DNA from: Variovorax sp. J22G73
GTDB lineage: Bacteria; Pseudomonadota; Gammaproteobacteria; Burkholderiales; Burkholderiaceae_C
Assembly: GCF_030317035.1 (NCBI RefSeq)
Contig: NZ_JASZYK010000004.1
Location: 248,001 to 312,000, forward strand
DNA: 64,000 nt
Direction of reading: 5' to 3'
Shown: positions 25,982-33,577 of the stretch, piece by piece
Position numbering within the stretch: position 1 is the stretch's first letter
Layout of the letters: the number at the start of each line of letters is the position of its first letter
Translations under genes and position numbers: made by a program
The notes under the pieces: generated by a model
What the model was told of the DNA's origin: nothing
The model's database searches: none
Seen by the model: the letters and a program-made list of their open reading frames with translations, nothing else

Positions 25982-27430
25982 TCAGCGCAGTTCGCCTGCG
26001 GGTGCCGCGAAGCCGCGGCCGCGCTTGGCTTCGGGCGGCAGGGGCCGCAGCGTGGCGACCGTGAGCTGGTCGTCGCCGAAATACCTGGCGGCCACGGCCT
26101 GCACCTGGGCCGCGGTCACGGCCTGAAGCCGGGCGACGATGCGCTCGCTGGCGTCCAGCGGCAGGCCCTGGATCCAGTTGCTGCCGAGTTCGCGCGCCTG
26201 CGCCATCACGGAGTCGCGCTTGTAGGTTTCGCTGGCCACCCACTGGGTCTTCACGCGCGCCAGTTCGGCCTCGCCCACCCCTTCCTTGGCAACGCGCGCC
26301 ACCTGGGCGCGCAAGGCGGCCTCGACCACCTCGGCGCTCTTGCCGGCGGCGGGCACGCCGTCGAGCACGAAGAGCTGCGGGCCGCGGCCGATGAAGCCCG
26401 AATAGGCGCCGGCCGAATCGGCCACGCGGTCGGGGCCCTGCGTGAGAGCGCGGTCCAGCCGCGCGCCCGAGTAGCCGTCGAGCACGGCCGACAGCACCAC
26501 GAGCGCCCAGGCGTCGCTGTTGGCGTCGTCGATGCCGGCGAGCTGCGGGGCGCGGAAGGCCAGCGACACGTAGGCCTGTTCGGCCGGGGCCTTGAACTCG
26601 ATGCGGCGGATGCCGCGCTGCACCGGCTCGACGCGCGGCTTGCGCGCCGGCACGGCGCGGGCGGGGATGCGTCCGTAGTATTTCTCGGCCATGGCGCGCA
26701 CCTGCGCCACGTCGACGTCGCCGGCCACCACCAGTACGGCGTTGGCGGGCACGTACCAGCGCTTGTGGAACTCGCGCACGTCGTCGGGCGTCATGGCGTC
26801 CAGGTCGCTCATCCAGCCGACCACGGGGCGGTGGTACGGCGAGGCGATGAAGGTGGCGGCGTTCTGCTGCTCGCCGAGCAGCGCGCGCGGCTGGTCTTCG
26901 GTGCGCAGGCGGCGCTCTTCCTTGACCACCTCGATCTCGCGCTTGAACTCGTCGTCGGGCCACTGGTTGTTGGCGAAGCGGTCGGACTCGAGCTTCATCA
27001 CCTGCTCGAGGCTGCCCACCGGAATCTGCTGGTAGTAGCCGGTAAGGTCGCGGTTGGTGAAGGCGTTTTCCTGGCCGCCCAGGGCCGCCACGCGGCGCGA
27101 GAACTCGCCGGGCTTGATGTCCTTGGTGCCCTTGAACATCATGTGTTCGAGCGCATGTGCCACACCGGAGGTGCCGTCGACCTCGTCCATGGAGCCGACG
27201 CGCACCCACACCATCTGCACCGCGGTCGGCGAGCGCCGGTCGGGCTGCACGATCAGCGTCATGCCGTTGGCCAGGGTGAATTGCTGGGGGCCGGGCGCCG
27301 CGGCTGCGGCGGCGGAAGGCTGGGTGGAAACCTGAGTGGATTGGGCCTGCGCAGGCATGGCCCACGGCGCGAAGAGCGCCATTGCCAGCACCGCACCAGA
27401 CGCAGCACGGCGTGGCGGGAGGTGTTTCAT
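25982..27430 (-). CDS. M16-family zinc metallopeptidase, catalytic subunit
   Basis: This 482-aa exported protease has a signal peptide in its first 30 residues. The inverted zinc motif is H92-A-L-E-H96 in GVAHALEHMMFKG, and the third ligand region ENAFTNRDLTGYY-QQIP and following Glu residues are present. It is the first gene of a two-gene unit with the HxxEH-less homologue. The start is 29 bases from the divergent ftsY start, so the two promoters must overlap. The substrate is unknown; relatives clear small peptides from the periplasm. Confidence 0.93.
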   Translation of the reverse strand: MKHLPPRRAASGAVLAMALFAPWAMPAQAQSTQVSTQPSAAAAAAPGPQQFTLANGMTLIVQPDRRSPTAVQMVWVRVGSMDEVDGTSGVAHALEHMMFKGTKDIKPGEFSRRVAALGGQENAFTNRDLTGYYQQIPVGSLEQVMKLESDRFANNQWPDDEFKREIEVVKEERRLRTEDQPRALLGEQQNAATFIASPYHRPVVGWMSDLDAMTPDDVREFHKRWYVPANAVLVVAGDVDVAQVRAMAEKYYGRIPARAVPARKPRVEPVQRGIRRIEFKAPAEQAYVSLAFRAPQLAGIDDANSDAWALVVLSAVLDGYSGARLDRALTQGPDRVADSAGAYSGFIGRGPQLFVLDGVPAAGKSAEVVEAALRAQVARVAKEGVGEAELARVKTQWVASETYKRDSVMAQARELGSNWIQGLPLDASERIVARLQAVTAAQVQAVAARYFGDDQLTVATLRPLPPEAKRGRGFAAPAGELR

Positions 27431-27459
27431 AGAATGGGTCGGATTGTAAAAAGCTCCTG

Positions 27460-28872
27460 ATGTTCAGTTTCTTCAAGAAAAAACCGCCTGCCGAGACCCC
27501 CGACACGCCGGCGCCCCCCTCGACGGGCACGCCGGCCGCGCCAGCGCCTGCCCCGGAACCCGCACCCACGCGCTCGGTGTTCTCGCCTTCGAGCTGGTTC
27601 GGCTCGAAGCCGGCGGTGGAAGAAACGCCCGCTCCGCCACCGGCTGCGCCGCCGCCCCCGCCCCCACCGCCACCTTCCCCGGCTTACGTCCCGCCGCCTC
27701 CGCCGCCTGCCGTGGCGCCTCCCGCGCCAGTCGCGGCACCGGTGCCAGCGCCCGCACCGGCTTTCGCACCAGCCCCTGTCGCCACGCCGGTCGCCGCACC
27801 TGCGCCGGTGGTGTCGCCGCCGCCGGTGGTTGCAGCCCCTGTCGTGGCGCCCACTGCGCCGACACCGGCCCCCGCACCCGCGTTCGTCGCCCCGCCTGTC
27901 ACAGCGCCCGTCCCCGCAACCCCACCACCCGCACCGGTTCCTGCACCCGTCCCCGAACCCGCCGTCGCCACCGAGCGCAAGAGCTGGCTCGACAAGCTCA
28001 AGACCGGCCTGCGCAAGACCGGCACCGGCATCCAGGCCGTGTTCGTCAACGCGCAGATCGACGACGCGCTCTATGAAGAGCTCGAATCCGCCCTGCTGAT
28101 GGCCGACACCGGCGTGAAGGCCACGGAGTTCCTGCTCGACGACCTGCGCGGGCGCGTCAAGCGCCAGATGGCCACCACCGCCCCGCAGGTCAAGCTGCTG
28201 CTGGCCGATGCCATCGCCGACCTGCTGAAGCCGCTGGAAAAGCCGCTGGTCATCGGCGAATTCACCCCCACGGTGATCATGGTGGCCGGCGTCAACGGCG
28301 CGGGCAAGACCACCTCCATCGGCAAGCTCACCAAGCACCTGGCCACCGAAGGCGCCTCGGTGCTGCTGGCCGCGGCCGACACCTTCCGGGCGGCGGCGCG
28401 CGAGCAGCTGCTGGTCTGGGCCGACCGCAACACGGTCGAGATCGTGAGCAACGAAGGCGGCGACCCCTCGGCCGTGAGCTTCGACGCCGTGAACGCCGGC
28501 AAGGCCCGCGGCAAGGACGTGGTGCTGGTCGACACCGCCGGGCGCCTGCCCACGCAGCTGCACCTGATGGACGAGCTCAAGAAGATCAAGCGCGTGGTCA
28601 CCAAGGCCGACGCCACCGCCCCGCACGAGGTGCTGCTCGTCATCGACGGCAACACCGGGCAGAACGCGCTCGCGCAGGTGAAGGCCTTCGACGAGACGCT
28701 GGGCCTCACCGGCCTGATCGTGACCAAGCTCGACGGCACGGCCAAGGGCGGTGTGCTGTGCGCCATTGCGCGCGAGCGGCCGATTCCGGTTTACTTCATC
28801 GGCGTGGGCGAGAAGCTGGAAGACCTCGAGACCTTCAGCGCGCGCGAGTTCGCGCAGGCCCTGCTGGGCTGA
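27460..28872 (+). CDS. ftsY: Signal recognition particle receptor FtsY
   Basis: FtsY docks SRP-ribosome complexes at the inner membrane. The NG domain begins near residue 174 (SWLDKLKTGLRKTG) and carries GVNGAGKTTSIGKL (G1), DTFRAAAREQL, DTAGRLPTQ (G3) and TKLDGTAKGG (G4). The first 170 residues are a Pro/Ala/Val-rich extension with runs of seven and nine prolines, in place of the acidic A domain of E. coli. The basic start MFSFFKKK may bind lipid. It is divergent from the M16 genes and followed by a strong terminator. Confidence 0.96.
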   Translation: MFSFFKKKPPAETPDTPAPPSTGTPAAPAPAPEPAPTRSVFSPSSWFGSKPAVEETPAPPPAAPPPPPPPPPSPAYVPPPPPPAVAPPAPVAAPVPAPAPAFAPAPVATPVAAPAPVVSPPPVVAAPVVAPTAPTPAPAPAFVAPPVTAPVPATPPPAPVPAPVPEPAVATERKSWLDKLKTGLRKTGTGIQAVFVNAQIDDALYEELESALLMADTGVKATEFLLDDLRGRVKRQMATTAPQVKLLLADAIADLLKPLEKPLVIGEFTPTVIMVAGVNGAGKTTSIGKLTKHLATEGASVLLAAADTFRAAAREQLLVWADRNTVEIVSNEGGDPSAVSFDAVNAGKARGKDVVLVDTAGRLPTQLHLMDELKKIKRVVTKADATAPHEVLLVIDGNTGQNALAQVKAFDETLGLTGLIVTKLDGTAKGGVLCAIARERPIPVYFIGVGEKLEDLETFSAREFAQALLG

Positions 28873-28906
28873 CACGGCGCCCGCACTGACGCGGGCAGCA
28901 CCCCAT

Positions 28907-28943
28907 AAAAAAACGGCCCCCGCTCGCGCTGGGGCCGTTTTTT
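28907..28943. terminator. Bidirectional terminator after ftsY
   Basis: AAAAAACGGCCCC pairs with GGGGCCGTTTTTT around CGCTCGCGCT, with an A-run before and a T-run after, so it can end transcription from both sides. It separates ftsY from the convergent lipoprotein gene. Confidence 0.92.
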
Positions 28944-29060
28944 CTTTTTCTTCTTCTCTCCCTGTCTCCCTGACCTCCGGCCCGGTGTGCGAGGTCTTCC
29001 CCGTCTACCGGACCTTCTTCCTCGCGGACGGCGAGCCGTCCGCTCCTCGCATGCCTGCCG

Positions 29061-30068
29061 TCAGAGCCCGAACGGGCTCGTCGGCTTGCAGATGACGACG
29101 CCCGCGCAGTTGGTGGGCTTGTAGTAGTAGTTGCGCTGCTCGGTGCCCACGATCAATGGGCCGACAAAGCCGTAGCCGGTCGCGCCCAAGGTGTTGGACT
29201 GGACGATGTCGGCCTCCAGCGTGGCCCCCTCGGTCAGCGCCTGGTAGCTGAAGGTGCTGGACTGCGACAGGTCCTTCACGAAGACGCTGCCCTTGAAGCT
29301 GCCGAACATGTACGGGAAGCGGTAGCGAAAGCCGCGCGCGCCCTTCTCGTCGAACTGCGCCAAGGCCCCGTTGGTGTCCGACGTGGCGTCGCCCAGTTCG
29401 TAGGCGTAGGTGGCGCTGCCGGCCGAACTCTTCTCGAACACCGCAGAGATGACACCGCCGAAGCCGTAGCCCGGCGCGGTGTTGAAGTAGCCCGCCGCGC
29501 CCTGCGCGTTGACCTGTGCGAGGAAGCCGTCCTTGTCGGTCGCGGGAGCTTCGGTGCGGTAGGTGTAGGTGGCGTCGGCGTCGCTGTCCTTGCGGTACAG
29601 CATCACCACCGTGCTGGTGCCGCCGGCAGCCAGCGCACCGACCCAGCGGAAGCCACGGCTGCCGGCTTCGTTGGCCTGCGACAGGAAAGCACCAGCGTCC
29701 GCAGGAGGGGACTTCAGTTCATAGACATAGGTCGCGTCGCCTGTCTTCACATAGACATGGGCCGCGCTGCCACCCGAACCCAGCGCGCTGAGGAACATGA
29801 AGCCCTTCGCGCCCTCGCTGTTGAGGTTGCTCAGCAGGCCGGCGTTGTCAGCGGGATACGGCAGTTGCTCGTACAGGAAGGTGTTCGTGGCCGGTGCAGG
29901 CGCGGGCGCAGGTGGCGGGGGCGGAGCCGGTGGGGCTGGCGGCGCAGGCGGCACGATGTTGCCGATGGGCGCGAACGAGGCGCCGTTGTCGCCACCACCG
30001 CCGCCGCACGCCGCGAGCGCAAGGGTGGCGGCCACTGCAGCGGCCACCGCCGCGAGCTTGAAATTCAT
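29061..30068 (-). CDS. Lipoprotein with five tandem ~50-residue repeats
   Basis: I do not recognise the family. The 335-aa protein has a lipobox (LALAAC, Cys21), a GGGGG stretch, and a Pro/Ala linker (about 38-60). Five repeats follow, about residues 61-111, 112-165, 166-218, 219-270 and 271-335. Each follows the pattern T-Y/F-x-Y, eight to ten residues, L-x-x-x-N, G-A-x-G-F/Y, a Gly-rich turn, and a closing V-Y/F-x-K strand. The last unit ends with a Cys pair (NCAGVVICK). It is likely anchored in the outer membrane facing the periplasm or exterior. It lies downstream of a two-component pair but is separated from it by a terminator. Confidence 0.8.
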   Translation of the reverse strand: MNFKLAAVAAAVAATLALAACGGGGGDNGASFAPIGNIVPPAPPAPPAPPPPPAPAPAPATNTFLYEQLPYPADNAGLLSNLNSEGAKGFMFLSALGSGGSAAHVYVKTGDATYVYELKSPPADAGAFLSQANEAGSRGFRWVGALAAGGTSTVVMLYRKDSDADATYTYRTEAPATDKDGFLAQVNAQGAAGYFNTAPGYGFGGVISAVFEKSSAGSATYAYELGDATSDTNGALAQFDEKGARGFRYRFPYMFGSFKGSVFVKDLSQSSTFSYQALTEGATLEADIVQSNTLGATGYGFVGPLIVGTEQRNYYYKPTNCAGVVICKPTSPFGL

Positions 30069-30259
30069 TGAAAGAAACCTCCATTCCGATTGTTTTGAGG
30101 CAACGCGGGAACGAGCCCGGTTGCGTGGCACCCCGGGCGAACCGGGAGCAAACTCGAAGGTAAAGGGAGGGGCCTCAACCGGCCAGTGCCGAAAGTCACG
30201 ACATCGGTCGGCTACAGATGCCATCGGCATTCAAACGAATACCAATGGCTTCAAATCAC

Positions 30260-30282
30260 AAAAATCGACCTGTGATGGTCGA
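30260..30282 (-). terminator. Terminator after the hybrid kinase gene
   Basis: Read on the minus strand, TCGACC-ATCACA-GGTCGA forms a 6-bp stem followed by TTTTTG. It lies two bases beyond the kinase stop codon and separates the kinase from the lipoprotein gene. The remaining 190 bases to that gene hold an ATGCC-ATC-GGCAT dyad (30218-30230) and no recognisable gene. Confidence 0.75.
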
Positions 30283-30284
30283 AA

Positions 30285-32075
30285 TCAGGCGGAAGGCGCG
30301 GCCTCCGCCATGGCACGCAGCAACGACTCGGCCGCCACCGGCTTGAAGAGCACCGGCACCCGCGACTCGCGCACGCGCAGCAGCCGGTCCGGCGAGGTCT
30401 CGCCGGTAATGAGCAGCAGCGGCGTCGCCGCGCGTGCTCCCCCGCCCTGGCTCAGCCGCAGGCCGGCGTCGAGCCCATCCGCGCCGTCGGCCAGCCGGTA
30501 GTCGCACAACAGCAGCTCGAACGGGCGGCCCTCGGCGTCGGCGCGCCGCAGCGCCTCGGCCGCGGCCTCCTCGCTGGCAACGGCGTGCGCGTCGACCGCA
30601 TGGGAGCGCAGCAAGCCGGTCATGGCCTCGCGAATTTCCAGTTCGTCGTCCAGCAGCAGCACGCGGGCCGGCAGCACGGGCGCGGGGCCGCGGCGCAACG
30701 CCGAGGGCGCTTCCGCCGACGGGCTGAGCGCGCCCACCGGCGCACCCACTGCGGGCAGCACCACCCGAAAAAAGGTGCCCCGCCCCGGCCGCGAATGCAT
30801 CTGCACCGGATGGCCGAGCAGCCGAGACAGCCGCTGCACGATCGACAGCCCGATGCCCAGGCCCCGCGAGCGGTCGCGCCCCGGGTTGTTGACCTGGTAG
30901 AACTCCTCGAAGATCCGGCTCGACTGCTCGGGCGCGATGCCGATGCCGCTGTCGCGCACCTCGATCCACACCGCGTCGCCGCGGTCGCGCGCCGTCACGG
31001 TGACGCCGCCGCGCGCGGTGTACTTCAGCGCGTTGTCCATCAGGTTGGACAGCATGCGGTGCAGCAGCTGCGGGTCGCTGTGCACCCACAGGCCGCTGGC
31101 GCGCACGCGCAGTTGCAGCTTCTTGTGCTCGGCGCGCGCGGCGAAGGTGTGGTTCAGCGGCAGGAACAGCGCGTCGAGCTGCACGGGCTGCAGCGCGGGC
31201 GTGATCACCCCCGCGTCGAGCCGCGACACGTCGAGCATGGTGTCCAGCGAGGCGCCCAGCGCGTTCACCGCGCGCATCAGCCGCTCGGCGTTGCGGCGCT
31301 CGGGGCGGTCGCGCAGTTCGTTTTCCAGCGCGGCGCCGAACAGCGCAATGGCGTGCAGCGGCTGGCGCAGGTCGTGGCTGGCGGTGCCGAGAAAGCGGGT
31401 TTTCTCTTCGCTGGCGCGCTCGGTGGCGGCAATCTGCTCGCCCAGCCGCGCGGCGAGCGCCTCGTTCTCGAAGCGCAGCATCAGCGATTCGGTCAGCAGC
31501 TTGTGCTGGCCCACGCCCGCGTGCAGGGTCAGCAGCAGGTAGGCCGCGCCGGCGGCGGCCAGGAACAGGTGCAGCCCGTCGCCCTGCCAGGCCAGCGCGG
31601 TGATCATGCCCATCGACATCGGCATCGTGTAGCCGAAAAGCGCCGGCTTCAGCGGCCAGAGCGACTGCGCCGCGCGCGCGCAGCTGCCCACGATGACGGC
31701 CATCAGCAGCGAGGTCATGGGCAGGTTGTCGTGCGGCACGATGAGCCAGGGCACCACCGCCGTGACCATGCTCACCAGCGTGACCATGCGCGAGATCTTG
31801 CGCGCCCAGTAGGCGCTTTCGCGCGCCGGGCGCTCGGGCGTCCAGCGCGGCGTGAACAGCACGTAGAGGTCGGCCGCCAGCAGCGTGCCGGCCCAGAACA
31901 GCAGGCTCGGGTCTTTCAGCTGCGAATAGATGATGGCGCCGAACACCAGCACGAACGCCATGTGCGTGAGCGTGGAGGCGATGTAGGTGCTGTAGACCGA
32001 CGCGATGTTCTCGCGCAGCACGCGCTGGGCGAGCGTGTGGTCGGCCAACGGATCGCTCGGCGCCACGGTCGGCAC
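30285..32075 (-). CDS. Hybrid sensor histidine kinase with C-terminal receiver
   Basis: This 596-aa inner-membrane kinase has about six N-terminal spans (to residue 165), a coiled linker, and HisKA with the phospho-acceptor His234 in TASHDLRQPLHA. The HATPase domain has NLMDNALKYT and GLGIGLSIVQRL. A receiver domain has the likely acceptor Asp525 in LLCDYRL and the conserved Lys in VLFKPV. There is no ATG near the N-terminus; a GTG at 32075, nine bases after the regulator stop, fits best. It is co-transcribed with the upstream NarL-type regulator. The signal is unknown. Confidence 0.88.
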   Translation of the reverse strand: MPTVAPSDPLADHTLAQRVLRENIASVYSTYIASTLTHMAFVLVFGAIIYSQLKDPSLLFWAGTLLAADLYVLFTPRWTPERPARESAYWARKISRMVTLVSMVTAVVPWLIVPHDNLPMTSLLMAVIVGSCARAAQSLWPLKPALFGYTMPMSMGMITALAWQGDGLHLFLAAAGAAYLLLTLHAGVGQHKLLTESLMLRFENEALAARLGEQIAATERASEEKTRFLGTASHDLRQPLHAIALFGAALENELRDRPERRNAERLMRAVNALGASLDTMLDVSRLDAGVITPALQPVQLDALFLPLNHTFAARAEHKKLQLRVRASGLWVHSDPQLLHRMLSNLMDNALKYTARGGVTVTARDRGDAVWIEVRDSGIGIAPEQSSRIFEEFYQVNNPGRDRSRGLGIGLSIVQRLSRLLGHPVQMHSRPGRGTFFRVVLPAVGAPVGALSPSAEAPSALRRGPAPVLPARVLLLDDELEIREAMTGLLRSHAVDAHAVASEEAAAEALRRADAEGRPFELLLCDYRLADGADGLDAGLRLSQGGGARAATPLLLITGETSPDRLLRVRESRVPVLFKPVAAESLLRAMAEAAPSA

Positions 32076-32083
32076 GCCCGGGC

Positions 32084-32830
32084 TCAGTGCAGGGTGCTGA
32101 TCAACTGGGCGCGCGAACGCATCCCGAACAGCAGCAGGATGGTCGAGACGTGGTTCTTCACGGTGCCTTCGCTCAGGTTGGCGAGCTGCGCGATTTCCTT
32201 GTTGGCCTTGCCTTCGAGCACCCACTGCAGCACCTGCATCTGGCGCGGCGTGAGCTCCTGCCAGGCGCTGGCATGGGCGAATTCCGCGTAGCCCGCAAGC
32301 GGCTTCGAGACCGCCGGCAGCTCGGCCGCGCCGGTGGCCGGGTCGAGCAGGCCGCAGGCGCGAATGAAGCTCACCACCTCCTTCAGGTCGGCCGATTTCG
32401 GCAGGAAGGCGGCCGCGCCCAGCGCGAGCACGCCTTGCGCCAGCGTGCTGTTGCCTGTGCCCGAGAGCACCACGATGCGCGCCGACGGAAAGCGCAGCCT
32501 GAATTCGGCCAGCCCGCTCAGCCCGTGCGTATCGGGCAGCGCCAGGTCGAGCAGAACGAGGCCGATGCGGGCCTGGTGGGTTTCATACAGCGCGAGCGCG
32601 TCGGCGGCGTTGCCGGCCTCGAACACCTCGATGGTCGCGCCGGACGAGGCGGCCTGCGCCTGCACCAGCGCGCAGACACCCAGGCGCAGCAGGTCGTGGT
32701 CGTCGACCACGAGGATGGCCGTGGGCGCGCGAATTGACGTGCTGGGCGTGCTGGGCGTGCCGGGCGTGCCGGGCTTGCCGGGCTGCGAAGAGGGGGACAG
32801 GGGTGCGGGGGCGGAGTCGATGGAGGACAC
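32084..32830 (-). CDS. NarL/LuxR-type response regulator
   Basis: This 248-aa regulator has a receiver domain from about residue 37 (AILVVDDHDLLRLG), with phospho-acceptor Asp95 in LVLLDLALPD and Lys in AFLPKSADL. A LuxR-type helix-turn-helix follows at about 185-240 (LTPRQMQVLQWVLEGKANKE). Before the receiver is a flexible leader of Pro/Gly/Thr/Ser with tandem repeats (KPGTPGTPSTPSTS). It is directly upstream of the hybrid kinase. The kinase receiver and this regulator could form a branched phosphorelay. Confidence 0.92.
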   Translation of the reverse strand: MSSIDSAPAPLSPSSQPGKPGTPGTPSTPSTSIRAPTAILVVDDHDLLRLGVCALVQAQAASSGATIEVFEAGNAADALALYETHQARIGLVLLDLALPDTHGLSGLAEFRLRFPSARIVVLSGTGNSTLAQGVLALGAAAFLPKSADLKEVVSFIRACGLLDPATGAAELPAVSKPLAGYAEFAHASAWQELTPRQMQVLQWVLEGKANKEIAQLANLSEGTVKNHVSTILLLFGMRSRAQLISTLH

Positions 32831-32906
32831 GCGTCGATCTTAGCGGCGTAACCTTTTGGTGACAGTGTAGAAAGTCATGGGACAGCCCACGGCCGTAGTG
32901 CTTAAT

Positions 32907-32923
32907 GCTACTTTTTTGATAGC
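32907..32923. repeat. GCTAC-T-run-TAGC element, copy 1
   Basis: GCTACTTTTTTGATAGC is an AT-rich island in the divergent region between the response regulator and the Mpo1-like gene. Its reverse complement, GCTATC-AAAAAA-GTAGC, shares the core GCTATC-(A/T)n-GTAG with a second AT-rich spot at 33330-33342. I recall short elements of this type being common in Comamonadaceae genomes, but cannot check it here. Confidence 0.4.
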
Positions 32924-33014
32924 AATTTCTCATGGCTTGCTCGCTTGCCATCGGGCTTTTCTGTCGGCACCATGGTCGCTCGGCCGCATCGCAAGGCGGT
33001 CCTGGAGACATCGC

Positions 33015-33479
33015 ATGACCCACACCGCCGCCGCCCCGCTGGCCTCGAGCGACCGCAAGGTCGACCGGCTGCTCGCCCACTATGAAGAGAGCCACCGCAA
33101 CCCGACCAACGAGCTGATTCACTTCGTGGCCATCCCGGCCATCATGCTGAGCATCGTCGGGCTGCTGTTCGCGATCCACCCCTGGGCGGCGTATGGCTTC
33201 GTGGGCGCCAGCCTCGTCTATTACGCGCTGCTGCGGGCGCCCGTCTTCCTGCTGACGATGGTGCTGCTGACCGCGCTGGCGCTGGCGCTGGTGCACGCGA
33301 TGGGCGGGCTTGTATTGCCGGTTTCAGCCGCTATCTTTGTAGTGGCCTGGGTGTTCCAGTTCGTGGGCCACAAGATCGAAGGCAAGAAACCTTCGTTCTT
33401 CGAAGACATCCAATATCTGTGGGTCGGACCGTTGTTCGTACTGTCCAGGCTTTTTCTAAAGCTGGGCATCCGTTGGTAG
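33015..33479 (+). CDS. DUF962 / Mpo1-like membrane protein
   Basis: This 154-aa protein has four hydrophobic spans and the family start LLAHYEESHRNPTNELIHFV, with its conserved histidines, and GHKIEGKKPSFFEDIQYLWVGP near the end. The yeast homologue Mpo1 is an iron-dependent dioxygenase of 2-hydroxy fatty-acid alpha-oxidation; whether bacterial members share this is not known to me. The ATG at 33015 has an SD (TGGAG). A longer reading from 32877 is leader sequence. An AT-rich patch of about 35 bases near 33310-33345 has codon use unlike the rest of the gene. Confidence 0.85.
   Translation: MTHTAAAPLASSDRKVDRLLAHYEESHRNPTNELIHFVAIPAIMLSIVGLLFAIHPWAAYGFVGASLVYYALLRAPVFLLTMVLLTALALALVHAMGGLVLPVSAAIFVVAWVFQFVGHKIEGKKPSFFEDIQYLWVGPLFVLSRLFLKLGIRW
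33330..33342. repeat. GCTATC-TTT-GTAG element, copy 2, within the Mpo1-like gene
   Basis: GCTATCTTTGTAG matches the reverse complement of the 32907-32923 element at its core and is coding (residues AIFVV). Neighbouring codons (GTA TTG, GTT TCA) are rare in this window. It could be a remnant of a mobile short repeat taken into the reading frame, or chance. Confidence 0.3.
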
Positions 33480-33522
33480 CCCCTGACTATCTTGCCGATA
33501 GGAATTCAAGGGAACCCTTGGC

Positions 33523-33552
33523 TTAGCACTCCCTCTAACCGAGTGCTAATAT
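33523..33552 (+). promoter_or_regulatory. CIRCE operator overlapping the rpoH promoter
   Basis: TTAGCACTC (33523-33531), a nine-base spacer and GAGTGCTAA (33541-33549) form a perfect CIRCE element, the binding site of the heat-shock repressor HrcA. A possible promoter coincides with it: TTAGCA (33523-33528), 18 bases, then TGC-TAATAT (33544-33552), an extended -10. Transcription would start near 33559, leaving a short leader with the SD AAGGAG. HrcA binding would therefore block polymerase. HrcA itself is not in the window. Confidence 0.88.
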
Positions 33553-33577
33553 GGCCAACACTAAGGAGTTTTCCCTG

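Noticed and set aside
32740..32785. GGGCGTGCC-type tandem repeat near the response-regulator start as a regulatory array
   Set aside because: It is coding sequence for the Pro/Gly/Thr linker of the regulator, and the repetition follows from the repeated peptide.
33551..33577. Earlier ATG for RpoH (MANTKEFSL)
   Set aside because: It falls within the candidate -10 box and before the predicted transcript start, while the ATG at 33578 has a strong SD at the right distance.
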